From G942493275 sp942493275 (GTDB taxonomy: Bacteria > Actinomycetota > Coriobacteriia > Anaerosomatales > PHET01), in contig OW818687.1 of the NCBI GenBank assembly GCA_942493275.1, positions 1,364,001 to 1,428,000 on the forward strand: a stretch of DNA of 64,000 nucleotides, read 5' to 3'. The translations under genes and the position numbers were made by a program. Below the pieces are notes generated by a model. That model was not told where the DNA came from and ran no database searches. It was given only the letters and a program-made list of their open reading frames with translations. Position 1 is the first letter of the stretch. Each line of letters begins with the position of its first letter. This document shows positions 26,501 through 34,090 of the stretch, piece by piece.

Positions 26501-27898
26501 GTATCCGTGGCGATGGTCGATGACGTAGGCAACTATCGTTTCGCGAGCCTTCCGCCGGGGGTCTACAAATTCAAGATGGAGGCCCTTGGCTACGAAGAGT
26601 GCTGGTTCGAGTCAGGTGGAAGTGGAAACGGCGCCTCCGAGGTCAGCGTTGGCACCGATCAGCTCTCGCTTGGCGTGACAATCATGCGACTTCTGCCGCA
26701 GACGGTTTACGTAGCCGAGATCGTGCCGGTGGGGCAGGGGCCCTCGGTCGTCGTCGGCTCCACTGCACAGCTTGTGTGGGAGGTCGCACCTCTTGACGCT
26801 ACCGATGTCCGGGTCGAGTGGTCGTCTCAGAATGCGAACGTCGCACGCGTCACGAGTGCTGGCCTTGTGACAGGGGTGAGCCAGGGATCTGTACGCCTGG
26901 TCGGCACCGCGGTGGATGGTTCTGGCTGCGCTGTGGAGTTGACCGCCACGGTCCTGCCTGGGGGCCTCACCATCGAGCCGATCGCTGGCACCTCGCGCTA
27001 CGCCACTGCCATCGAAGCATCCAAGAAGGCGTTCCCTGACGGCGCACCCTGCGTCGTGATCGCCACGGGCTCCAACTGGCCCGACGCGCTTGGCGGAGGT
27101 GCGCTCGCCGCGGCCAAGGGCGGCCCGATCCTGCTCACGCAGGCGAGCGTGCTGCCGGCGGACGTCCTCGCCGAGATCGAGCGCCTGGGTGCGACCGATG
27201 CGGTCGTGCTCGGCGGCGAGGCGGCGGTCGGCAAGCCGGTGTTCGATGCGCTGAAGGCCGAGCTCGGCGCAGGCAGCGTCACCCGGATCGGTGGCGCAGG
27301 CCGCTACCAGACCGCAGAGATGATCGCCGAGGCGTCCGTGGCCGAGCTAGGTGCCGCGTACGACGGCACCGTCTTCATCGCTACCGGCTCCAACTTCCCC
27401 GACGCGCTCGGCGCATCGCCTCTCGCTGCCGCCAAGGGCTGGCCGCTGCTGCTGTCCGGCCCCGGGGGTCTGGGTGCAAGCACGCTGTCGACCCTCAACG
27501 ACATCGGCGCGACCAAGGCGCTCGTGCTTGGCGGCACCGCGGTCGTGCCGGACTCGGTGATGGGCCAGCTCGCCGGCCGCTCTCCCGAGCGGCTCCAGGG
27601 CGCGGGCCGCTACGGCACGGCTCGCGTGGTCGCCGAGTACGGCATCGCGCACGCGGGCCTCGGCTGGGACAAGGTCGCCATCGCCACCGGCGAGAACTTC
27701 CCCGACGCGCTCGCGGGCGGTGTGCTGCAGGGCCTCGACGGTTCGGTGATGCTCCTGACCCCGGGCGCCTACCTGCACGCGGAGCCGCAAGGGGCGCTCT
27801 CGGCGAACAAGGCCGACATCAACACCGTGCGATTCCTCGGCGGTGATTCGGCGGTGAAGCCGGCGGCTCGTGCGCAGGTGCAGGGGGTGCTGGAGTAG
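23576..27898 (+). CDS. Exported adhesin-like protein: carboxypeptidase-regulatory repeats, BIG2 and cell-wall-binding-2 domains
   Basis: The 1440-residue protein starts at GTG 23576 or ATG 23579, overlapping the upstream stop, and has a signal sequence of which RRAFALVMVGVLAAEILALPVVAGAG is the core. From about residue 40 to 1040 it consists of about eight to ten CarboxypepD_reg/Cna-B-like beta-sandwich repeats with the pattern GxVxDxxGxPIxGAxV...TDxxGxYxLxxLxPGxY. A BIG2 Ig-like domain follows (VSQGSVRLVGTAVDGSG). The last 310 residues are three cell-wall-binding-2 units (AGTSRYATAIEAS, ATGSNFPDALGASPLAAAKGWPLLL, VLGGTAVVPDSV). These anchor the protein non-covalently to the wall, and the long repeat stalk would project outwards. 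Confidence 0.85.
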   Translation: MMRLFSSGRMLRPRRAFALVMVGVLAAEILALPVVAGAGVLGGVVSDSMGRPIAGAEVAAYTTVFDGQSEYRCVEATTTDADGRYALTALAPGDYRIATSSSSGAVELDWLGGVSYDSASDHEVGDGRTDLDITRTLVSTVSGEVRDAVGAPIPDATVSLLPAGDPQNELGLGVLVSTDASGTYAFDGVTPEDEYVLQVAATGFQPRFYTVGGAEPTVIFPEAGSALEQIDVTLSQSGLLYGRVVHGEIPVQDARVDLWRLNGEVYEPFGSHGFTDVDGAYEVLDVPEGVYRVAFTAPWEAGLRPVFSGGAASLGSATDVAVTGPADSVRVDAEFAGDSSPGALMGQLLDGSGVAIVGATVDVYVLWRGETVLAATATTDAMGGYAAALLPPGDYCLQVTPTALTPQWITDGDTPLASVFTVAPGQTAVVPDYAYRVGGAIAGVVSAPDGLPDHAGELSALLYEVRQDMGETTFSEAAEVVCEPGGGYAVAGVPAGTYVLAFESTDPRCATRFWPSVSSAASATPLTVADGSVLAGYDGAVGVLGSLGGVVSDAAAGPLEGISVMAHGMRGVVTTTTVTDGSYKLPPLESGEYLLEFVDPTGRHRSRFYTNPSSTEETATPIVVHDGVDASGLDVQMTMAATVVGRVQDEGGDPVDECEVSLYRSAEATPGFVETLRPSPSGEFYFYGLDAGEYTVEFSVPETSALLPQYYGGSSVAPGSAVALADGQQLQLETTTLLSGAGIEGTVSDSVGAPIAGARVVASGDRVLSRQTLSALDGSYRLQGLPSGQYDVVASAPSDAAVAHTGGFDLATQSTQVTAGDLYETLDYVFPVAATISGRVITEDASAVVGADVVLYADYVPEGAGEVADFLAEGVVARTDEDGRFDFGGLAPGRYRCQVVPAEQSGLSSRFWGGLALDDAETHTVVAGENRDLGEVIVSRGSVVEGVLLDSYGEPMPPSLVDVVAYASDGSSWRPVSVAMVDDVGNYRFASLPPGVYKFKMEALGYEECWFESGGSGNGASEVSVGTDQLSLGVTIMRLLPQTVYVAEIVPVGQGPSVVVGSTAQLVWEVAPLDATDVRVEWSSQNANVARVTSAGLVTGVSQGSVRLVGTAVDGSGCAVELTATVLPGGLTIEPIAGTSRYATAIEASKKAFPDGAPCVVIATGSNWPDALGGGALAAAKGGPILLTQASVLPADVLAEIERLGATDAVVLGGEAAVGKPVFDALKAELGAGSVTRIGGAGRYQTAEMIAEASVAELGAAYDGTVFIATGSNFPDALGASPLAAAKGWPLLLSGPGGLGASTLSTLNDIGATKALVLGGTAVVPDSVMGQLAGRSPERLQGAGRYGTARVVAEYGIAHAGLGWDKVAIATGENFPDALAGGVLQGLDGSVMLLTPGAYLHAEPQGALSANKADINTVRFLGGDSAVKPAARAQVQGVLE

Positions 27899-27948
27899 GA
27901 GAGTATCACCAGTTCCCATAGTTTCCTATAAAGCGTACAATCGTCCCC

Positions 27949-28731
27949 ATGGACGAGCTTCTCACAGTCACTGAAGTTGCCGAGTACCTCGGCGTCACCG
28001 AGCGCACCGTCTACAACTGGGTGCGTGCAGGCAAGCTGCCTGCCGTGAAGGTGGGCCGGCTGTGGCGCGTGCGCGAGTCCGATCTCGCGTCGTGGCTGAC
28101 GCCGTCGACCCGTGGCGCGATCGCCGGTCCGTACCCGATCCCCGACGCGGCCCTCGTCGCCCACGAGGCCATCGGCGCGCCCACGCGCACGGACCTCGTG
28201 CGATTGCTGGCTCCGCTGTCGGATCAGCTCGAGCGCAGGCTCGCGTTCGTGGGGCTGCTGAGCGAGGCCGTTGTCCAGGCGGGCTGGTCGCCGCCGGTGG
28301 TTGTGGGCGGGCACGCGGTCGAGTTCTACACCGCGGGCGACTATCCCACCGTCGACATTGACCTCGCGAGCGCCTCCGAGCCGGTCGCCGAGGTTCTCGG
28401 CGCGTGGGGATTCAGCAGGCAGGGGCGGCACTTCTACGACGATGCGCTCGGCCTGGTGGTCGAGGTCCCGGGCGGGCAGCTGGCGCCCGAGCAGCTCACG
28501 CACGTTGCAGGGGTGCGCGTCGGATGGGTGACGGCGTTTGTCCTCGGAATAGAAGATCTGATTGTCGACCGGCTGTGCGCCTGCAAGCGCTGGAACGATC
28601 GCGAATCCTGCTCGTGGGCACGGGTCCTGCTCGCCGGTGCCGATGAGCTCGACGCGGCCTATCTCGACGAGCGTGCAGCGGCCGAGGACGTGTGCGACGT
28701 GCTCGAGCGACTGCGAGGCGAGACGACGTGA
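27949..28731 (+). CDS. Excisionase-type HTH fused to a nucleotidyltransferase-like domain
   Basis: Residues 1-50 form a MerR/excisionase helix-turn-helix (LLTVTEVAEYLGVTERTVYNWVRAGKLPAVKVGRLWRV). Residues about 105-215 resemble the AbiEii/DUF6036 type of minimal nucleotidyltransferase: VVVGGHAVEFYTAGDYPTVDIDLAS gives the GG and DxD pattern, and FVLGIEDLIVDRLCACKRW the later conserved helix. This fits a DNA-binding protein with an NTase of the kind used as a toxin in type IV or MNT-type toxin-antitoxin pairs, but which partner is which is unknown. The following 75-codon gene starts inside its stop codon (GTGA), so the two form a translationally coupled pair. Confidence 0.75.
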   Translation: MDELLTVTEVAEYLGVTERTVYNWVRAGKLPAVKVGRLWRVRESDLASWLTPSTRGAIAGPYPIPDAALVAHEAIGAPTRTDLVRLLAPLSDQLERRLAFVGLLSEAVVQAGWSPPVVVGGHAVEFYTAGDYPTVDIDLASASEPVAEVLGAWGFSRQGRHFYDDALGLVVEVPGGQLAPEQLTHVAGVRVGWVTAFVLGIEDLIVDRLCACKRWNDRESCSWARVLLAGADELDAAYLDERAAAEDVCDVLERLRGETT

Positions 28732-28955
28732 GCCGCATCTACGACTACGGCGAGTTCATCGCCGCGCGCCGGGCCACGGCTGCCCGGCGCATGGCATCCG
28801 TCGCAGAGAGTCGCGGCGTCGGCCGACGTCGGTCGCGCCCGCGCACGGATGAGGAGTACGCCGCGATAGAGCGAGCAGCACTCGTGCGCATGCGTCAGCG
28901 CCGGGAGTCGGGCGAGCTCGTCGAGATCGCACCGCGGCTGTACGTGCTGCGGTAG
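28728..28955 (+). CDS. Small basic protein coupled to the HTH-nucleotidyltransferase gene
   Basis: The 75-residue protein starts at GTG 28728, which overlaps the upstream TGA. It is rich in Arg and Ala and probably helical, with the sequences IYDYGEFIAARRATAARR and EEYAAIERAALVRMRQRRESGELVEIAPRLYVLR. I do not recognise the family. Its size and coupling suggest a partner or antidote for the upstream protein. It converges on the Fic gene with only nine bases between the two stop codons. Confidence 0.6.
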   Translation: MSRIYDYGEFIAARRATAARRMASVAESRGVGRRRSRPRTDEEYAAIERAALVRMRQRRESGELVEIAPRLYVLR

Positions 28956-28964
28956 TGCGGCGTC

Positions 28965-30137
28965 TCAGCCTCGCCCGTGCAGCCGCTGGGCGAGCCCGGT
29001 CAGCACGGCATCCCGCTGCGCTACGTTATCCCCTGGGGCGCCGGCCCATCGCGAGTCGAGCTCGGCGTTCTTCGTCACGAGTTCGTAGAGCGCCGGAGCG
29101 GCAACGTAGTGCGCGCTGCGCCCGGCACCCCGGGCCTCCAGCGCGCCGGACGCGACGAGCTTCGCCAGGTCGTGCGAGGCGGTCACCTCGGAGACATCGG
29201 CCATTCCACGGTAATAGCGGTTCGTGACCTCGCGCGCGAAGAAGGCGTCGTAGAGTGCATGGGTGGCGCGCTCGTTCAGGCCCATGTCGCTCACCGCGAC
29301 GTCCTGGAGCACCGTCCACAGCGCCCGCTCCGTTGCGTTTCGCAGCGACAATGCCTCAACCTGCGCGACCTGCGCGCCGATGTGGGCCTCAAGGAACGGC
29401 GTGACGTCCGCCGTGGGATCCCACGCTTCGCCTAGGCACTCGAACGCGGCGTAGTACTCCATGATGTGATGCCCCCACCACTCCTCCAGGCTCGTGAACT
29501 GGGGAGATCGATAGCCTGCTCGGTACATTGCGAGTGACGCGACGATGCGCGCGGTTCGGCCGTTGCCGTCGCTGAACGGGTGGATGCCTGCCACCGACAC
29601 GTGGGCGATCGCCGACTTGACGGGCCCGGGCTCATCGGAGATCTGAAGCCACGACATCAGATCGTCCACCAGCCCGGGCACCTGCTCCGCAGGCGGCGGA
29701 AGGTAGACCTGGTTGCCGCTTGCGGCGTTGGTGAGCCAGTTCTGGGTCTCTCGGAACCGACCGGCGCCCTTCGCGTAGGAGCCGCCCAGCACCAGGTGGT
29801 GCAGCGAAAGCAGCAGCTCGCTCTGCCACTGGAACGCGTCAGCATCGGCGCGTGCCAGCACGAAGCGCATGGCATCTCGGTAGCCGTCGACCAAGCTGGC
29901 ATCCTCGGCCGAGACGCCTGTGGGCTTGTCGCCCGCGAGGATACGGCGGGCCTCGTCGACGGTGACCGCGACACCCTCCATGATTGCCGAGGCCGCCACG
30001 GCCTCGGCCTCGAGGTCGCGTCGGGTGCGGCCAAGCCAAATGCGGGGGAGCGGACCCTGCGCATCCAGCTGGGCGCGAAGCTCCGCTATCCGGTGGACGC
30101 CGGCTGCGACTCCCTCTGTGATCTGGAATGCATACAC
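28965..30137 (-). CDS. Fic family protein (AMPylase-type) with own inhibitory helix
   Basis: The 390-residue protein starts at ATG 30137 behind AGGAAGG. It contains the full Fic motif HPFSDGNGRTAR at about 201-212, so it should transfer AMP or a similar group to a protein. An N-terminal ASAIMEG segment near residue 50 fits the inhibitory (S/T)xxxE(G/N) helix, which makes it a class II, self-inhibited Fic. A winged-helix-like C-terminal region (DVSEVTASHDLAKLVASGALEARGAGRSAHY) resembles those of Fic proteins that also bind DNA. It converges with the HTH-nucleotidyltransferase pair. Confidence 0.9.
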   Translation of the reverse strand: MYAFQITEGVAAGVHRIAELRAQLDAQGPLPRIWLGRTRRDLEAEAVAASAIMEGVAVTVDEARRILAGDKPTGVSAEDASLVDGYRDAMRFVLARADADAFQWQSELLLSLHHLVLGGSYAKGAGRFRETQNWLTNAASGNQVYLPPPAEQVPGLVDDLMSWLQISDEPGPVKSAIAHVSVAGIHPFSDGNGRTARIVASLAMYRAGYRSPQFTSLEEWWGHHIMEYYAAFECLGEAWDPTADVTPFLEAHIGAQVAQVEALSLRNATERALWTVLQDVAVSDMGLNERATHALYDAFFAREVTNRYYRGMADVSEVTASHDLAKLVASGALEARGAGRSAHYVAAPALYELVTKNAELDSRWAGAPGDNVAQRDAVLTGLAQRLHGRG

Positions 30138-30256
30138 CGCGAGCCTTCCTGATTAAACACATAAACACTAACGTGATTATATGATTAAGCGCGAAGTGCT
30201 GGCAAGGACCCCTCCTGCAGCCCGCCCACCGCGCCGTTTGTGGTATAAACGCACAC

Positions 30257-30332
30257 GCCCCTATCGTCTAGTGGCCAAGGACGCCGCCCGCTCAAGGCGG
30301 AAACGGAGATTCGAATTCTTCTGGGGGCACCA
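30257..30332 (+). tRNA. tRNA-Glu (anticodon CTC)
   Basis: The acceptor arms GCCCCTA and TGGGGGC pair with one G-T pair. The anticodon stem CCGCC/GGCGG encloses the loop CGCTCAA, giving anticodon CTC. The T-arm is GGAGA TTCGAAT TCTTC, and CCA is encoded at 30330-30332. Its 3' end is nearly the same as the tRNA fragment at 19980-20002. Confidence 0.93.
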
Positions 30333-30386
30333 GACAGACTCCGGCCCTGCCAGTCGGCGGGGCCGAGCCGTTCGAGGAGGCCTTCC

Positions 30387-32228
30387 ATGGCTCGCCGAGA
30401 ACACGCGCTGACCCTCCGGGTCCGCATCGGCATCCTGGCCGCAGCGCTCACCGCGCTCGCGCTCCTCGCCGCGCCCGCCTCGGCCATCCCCGCATCCGGC
30501 ATCGCCGGCTCCACCCGCTACGGCACCGCCGCGGCCATCTCGCGCTCCGCGTTCCCGAGCGGCGCGCCAGCCGTCGTGCTCGCGGGCGGTACCGCGTGGC
30601 CCGACGCACTCGGCGGATCGGCGCTTGCCGGCGCTGCGGGCGGCCCGGTGCTGCTTACCGAGTCCGAGCGCCTTACCGCCGAGACGCGCACCGAGCTCCG
30701 GCGTCTCGCGCCCACCCGCGTGTACCTGCTTGGCGGCACCGCCGCGCTCGCTCCAGCGGTCGCATCCCAGGTCGCCAGCGCGCTGCCCGGCGCCGAGATC
30801 GTGCGCCTCGCGGGTCGCTCGCGCTTCCTCGTCTCGCGCGCAGTCGCCTCCGAGGTCGCATCCGTCTCCGGGTCCGCGCCCGAGCGCGCGTTCGTGGTCA
30901 CGGGCCGCAGCTTCGCCGACGCGCTCGCGTGCGCCGCTCCTGCCGCCGCCGAGGGCTGGCCGGTCGTGCTCGTCGACCCGCTCCGCCCTGCCGAGACGAC
31001 CGCCGCGGTCGCGGCCTCCGGCGCCTCCGAGTTCGTGATCGTCGGCGGCGTGAACGCCGTCCCCGCCGCGATTGAGCAGCGCCTCGTCACCGCCTACGGC
31101 CGCGCCGCCGTGACCCGCATCGCCGAACGCGACCGCTACCGAACCGCCTTCGCGGTCGCGCGCTTCGCCGAGGCCCAGGCCGGGCTCTCGCTCGCCACTC
31201 CGGTGCTCGCTTCCGGCGCCACGCCCACCGATGCGCTCGCCGGCGGCCCGCTCGCAGCCAAGCGCGGCTCGGCGCTCGTGCTGACCGCGCCGTGGACCCC
31301 GGAGTCCGTCGCCGAGGAGCTCTGGGGGCTCCGCGCCCGAGTCGACTCGTTCACGTTCCTCGGCGGGCAGGGTGCGCTGCCGGATCGCGCTCGCATCGAA
31401 GCCCAGCACGCGCTTAGGGCACGTCCTTTCAGCCGCAGCCGAGCGATGTCGCACGTCGAAGCGATCGCCGGATTCGGTCCCCGTGGGGCCGGGGGCACCG
31501 CCGAGCGCAACGCCGCCAACTACGTCGCCGCCCGCCTCCGCGACTACGGCTACGCGGTGACGGTTCAGTCAGTGCCGATCCCGGGCGGGCGCTACTCGCG
31601 CAACGTCGTCGCCGAGCTGCCGGGCACGGCACCCGGCACCATCGTGCTCGGCGCGCACATCGACTCGAAGCCGCCGAGCCCCGGCGCGAACGACAACGCG
31701 TCCGGAGTCGCCGTCACCCTCGAGCTCGCGCGCATCATGGCGGAGGCCGAAGGGTTCGTCCCCACCATCCGATTCATCGGCTTCGGCGCCGAGGAGATCG
31801 GCGGCCCGACCCCCAATGACCACCACTTCGGCTCGCGTTACTACGTGGCGCACATGTCGCCGTCGCAGCGCTCGGCGGTGGAGGGCATGGTGTCGATCGA
31901 TATGGTGGGCTACGGAGACGTGTTCAACATCCGGAATCTGCGGGTCGCGCCGATGACGGTCGTAGGCTCGCTGCAGTCGTTCGGGAACCGCAGCGGGGAG
32001 CCGTTGCCGTTCCTCAAGGACTTCGGCCGAAGCGGCTGGAGCGATCACGAGGCGTTCGAGTTCTCGGGCATCCCGGTCGCCTGGCTGGAGTGGCGCGAGG
32101 ACCCCGTCTATCACACGACGCGCGACACCGCCTCACACGTTCAGGCCAGCCGAGTGGACCGGACCGGACGGCTCGTGCGCGGGTGGCTACTCGACTTCAC
32201 GCCCGCCGAACTCTCCGACCTGCGCTAA
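30387..32228 (+). CDS. Exported M28-type metallopeptidase with cell-wall-binding-2 repeats
   Basis: ATG 30387 follows a GAGGAGG site. The 613-residue protein has a signal peptide (LRVRIGILAAALTALALLAAPASA) and then three cell-wall-binding-2 units up to about residue 340 (IAGSTRYGTAAAIS, GGTAWPDALGGSALAGAAGGPVLL). Residues 355-600 are an M28 aminopeptidase-like domain with the zinc ligands in AHIDS, GANDNASG, GAEEIGG, SIDMVGYG and YHTTRD. It should be a wall-attached peptidase that trims peptides for uptake. The gene lies 54 bases after tRNA-Glu. Confidence 0.88.
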   Translation: MARREHALTLRVRIGILAAALTALALLAAPASAIPASGIAGSTRYGTAAAISRSAFPSGAPAVVLAGGTAWPDALGGSALAGAAGGPVLLTESERLTAETRTELRRLAPTRVYLLGGTAALAPAVASQVASALPGAEIVRLAGRSRFLVSRAVASEVASVSGSAPERAFVVTGRSFADALACAAPAAAEGWPVVLVDPLRPAETTAAVAASGASEFVIVGGVNAVPAAIEQRLVTAYGRAAVTRIAERDRYRTAFAVARFAEAQAGLSLATPVLASGATPTDALAGGPLAAKRGSALVLTAPWTPESVAEELWGLRARVDSFTFLGGQGALPDRARIEAQHALRARPFSRSRAMSHVEAIAGFGPRGAGGTAERNAANYVAARLRDYGYAVTVQSVPIPGGRYSRNVVAELPGTAPGTIVLGAHIDSKPPSPGANDNASGVAVTLELARIMAEAEGFVPTIRFIGFGAEEIGGPTPNDHHFGSRYYVAHMSPSQRSAVEGMVSIDMVGYGDVFNIRNLRVAPMTVVGSLQSFGNRSGEPLPFLKDFGRSGWSDHEAFEFSGIPVAWLEWREDPVYHTTRDTASHVQASRVDRTGRLVRGWLLDFTPAELSDLR

Positions 32229-32263
32229 ACTTACCCGCAGGTTATCCAACAAAGGAGACACAC

Positions 32264-32488
32264 GTGTCGGTCGGTAGCGTGACGACTGAAGTCCTCGAAC
32301 CACTCGTCGGCAGAATCCTCGCCGATACCTACATCAGGGCAACCGCGAGCTCCATCGGCAAGTCGGTGGATCAGCTCGGCCCTGAGGACCTCCCGGTCAT
32401 CGAGGAGCGCGTTCGGGGCCTTCTCGCGCCGGTAGCAACCTCCGCCGTAATCGACAGTGCACTTACAAGAATCCGAGGGGCTGCCTGA
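32264..32488 (+). CDS. Small helical protein of a two-gene membrane unit, copy 1
   Basis: GTG 32264 has AAAGGAG six bases upstream. The 74-residue protein has no signal or membrane segment and shares the pattern RATASSIGKS...DLPVIEERVR.LL.PVATSAVID with the protein encoded at 57534-57770. The next gene, a polytopic membrane protein, starts within its stop codon (TGATG), and the same coupling occurs in the other copy. I do not recognise the family. A soluble partner or regulator of the membrane protein is the simplest idea. Confidence 0.7.
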   Translation: MSVGSVTTEVLEPLVGRILADTYIRATASSIGKSVDQLGPEDLPVIEERVRGLLAPVATSAVIDSALTRIRGAA

Positions 32489-33288
32489 TGACCGCAACAG
32501 TCATGTCACGCCGGACCGTCACGCTCGCGGCGGCCATGGCGGTGCTGATCGCCGCAATCTGGATCGCTGTTGCCGCCGGCGTCGGCGGCGAGTCGGTCGC
32601 TGTCGCGATCTCGGATCTGGGAAGTGTGGCCGCGGTGGGTTTCTCGGCGGTGCTGTGCCTGCTGACGGCGTTCTCGTTCGAGAGTGGTGAGCGGGTGCGT
32701 ACCGCGTGGACGCTCATCGGCGTCGGAGTGCTGCTGTTCGCACTCGGCGACGTCGTGTGGAGCTACTACGAACTCGTGGTGGGCGAGGTGCCCTATCCCG
32801 GACTCCCGGATGCGTTCTATCTCGCCTCCGTGCCGCTCATCGGCATCGGCATGTCCGTCTATGCAGCGGGTTTCCGAACGCTCGTCGACTGGAAGCGCGC
32901 CGCATTCCTCACGTGGACGGCCGTATTGGTTGGCCTCCTCGCCGTTTGGGTCTTCATCCTCGGCCCCACCGTGTTTGCAGACCCCGACATCTCGCTCGCC
33001 GAGAAGCTCGTGAGCGCGGCGTATCCCGTCTTCGACGTAGTCGCCGCCTTCGGGCCGGCTGTGTACCTCATCGTGACCATCTCGGCGCTGGGCAGGGGCC
33101 GACTCGGGTGGCCGTGGTGGGCGGTCGGCGCTGGCGCGGTTCTGCTCGCGATCACAGACACCGCGTTCGCGGTCCTGCAAGCTTCCGACGCCTACTACTT
33201 CGGTCACCCCGTCGACTTCGGCTGGATGATCGGGTTCGCGCTCATTGCGCTCGGAGCGCTCATCCAGCGCGACGTTCTCTCGACCTAG
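32488..33288 (+). CDS. Polytopic membrane protein of a two-gene unit, copy 1
   Basis: The 266-residue protein has about eight membrane spans and no enzymatic domain. The loop VVGEVPYPGLPDAFYLASVPLIGIGM resembles a segment seen in the membrane sensor part of some actinobacterial GGDEF/EAL proteins; here it stands alone. It is a paralogue of the protein encoded at 56704-57534 (PYPGLADAFFVASRLAFAIGI) and, like it, is translationally coupled to a small helical protein. A sensory role is inferred only from this similarity. Confidence 0.7.
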   Translation: MTATVMSRRTVTLAAAMAVLIAAIWIAVAAGVGGESVAVAISDLGSVAAVGFSAVLCLLTAFSFESGERVRTAWTLIGVGVLLFALGDVVWSYYELVVGEVPYPGLPDAFYLASVPLIGIGMSVYAAGFRTLVDWKRAAFLTWTAVLVGLLAVWVFILGPTVFADPDISLAEKLVSAAYPVFDVVAAFGPAVYLIVTISALGRGRLGWPWWAVGAGAVLLAITDTAFAVLQASDAYYFGHPVDFGWMIGFALIALGALIQRDVLST

Positions 33289-33338
33289 ACGCGGCGCGCT
33301 ACAATGTTCGAGCCGCTCTCGGGTGGGGAGTGGCGTAC

Positions 33339-33413
33339 GGGCGATTGGCGCAGCGGGAGCGCAGGTCCCTTACAAGGACAAGGTCGGGGGTTCAAATCCC
33401 TCATCGCCCACCA
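33339..33413 (+). tRNA. tRNA-Val (anticodon TAC)
   Basis: Acceptor arms GGGCGAT and ATCGCCC are fully complementary. The anticodon loop is CTTACAA, giving TAC, the T-arm is GGGGG TTCAAAT CCCTC, and CCA is encoded at 33411-33413. Confidence 0.94.
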
Positions 33414-33601
33414 GCAAAACCGCAGGTCGCAGGGCTAAACGCTCTGCGGCCTGTTCTGTTTCAGGGGCGCTTGTGCGCACCGCGTCATCGCGCCCGACGG
33501 CGATCGGCGCGTTTAGGAACGGCCCCGCTTCGGTAGGCAGATACGGAAGTTCATTCCGCACGTACGTGCACTCGGGTAACAGTCTGAGGAATGGGGAAAC
33601 C

Positions 33602-34081
33602 GTGTCGTACAGGAGCAACGGGAGAATCGTCCGCGTCGGGCTCGCGGTGGCGTTGATGGTAGCGGTCGCAGCTTCAACGGGCTGCGCCCCCACGTCGAGC
33701 GCGCAGGATTCAGCGCCGCAGAACCAGATGGGCGCGGAGCCCGCGGTCGAGATGACGTGTCGCATGTGCGGCGAAGGCGCGCCGGCGGTGGAGGCGGGCT
33801 CGGCGACCGAGGAGGAAGGCGTCCAGGTCGTCAGGGTCACCCTGAAGGATGGCTACTATTCGCCGAACGAGATAACCCTCAAGGCCGGAATGCCTGCGAA
33901 GCTCATCTTCACGGGTGACGCCAAAGACTGCGCAGGCAAGCCAATGATTGCTGATCTGAATGCGCAGGCCGACTTCACCGAGTCAGGCGAAGCGATCATG
34001 GACCTCGAAACGGTGAGTCCGGGCACCTACGAACTCACATGCGGCATGGGCAGCGATGGCGGAAGCGTCATAGTCCAGTAG
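33602..34081 (+). CDS. Cupredoxin-like lipoprotein
   Basis: GTG 33602 follows GGGG seven bases upstream. The 159-residue protein starts with a lipoprotein signal ending in STGC (Cys 24). It carries an MTCRMCGEG segment and then a cupredoxin-type beta domain: GYYSPNEITLKAGMPAKLIFTGDAKDCAGKPMIADLN and the closing strand PGTYELTCGMGSDGGSVIV, with Cys and Met residues where copper ligands are expected. It is probably a membrane-anchored copper-binding or electron-transfer protein. The downstream P-type ATPase gene converges with it, ten bases away. Confidence 0.75.
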   Translation: MSYRSNGRIVRVGLAVALMVAVAASTGCAPTSSAQDSAPQNQMGAEPAVEMTCRMCGEGAPAVEAGSATEEEGVQVVRVTLKDGYYSPNEITLKAGMPAKLIFTGDAKDCAGKPMIADLNAQADFTESGEAIMDLETVSPGTYELTCGMGSDGGSVIVQ

Positions 34082-34090
34082 TCCGCCGAG

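Noticed and set aside
30261..31454. 397-codon minus-strand ORF opposite the M28 peptidase gene
   Set aside because: It arises from the high GC content of the real gene. The product is an Arg/Gly/Glu mix without domains and the frame runs into the tRNA gene.
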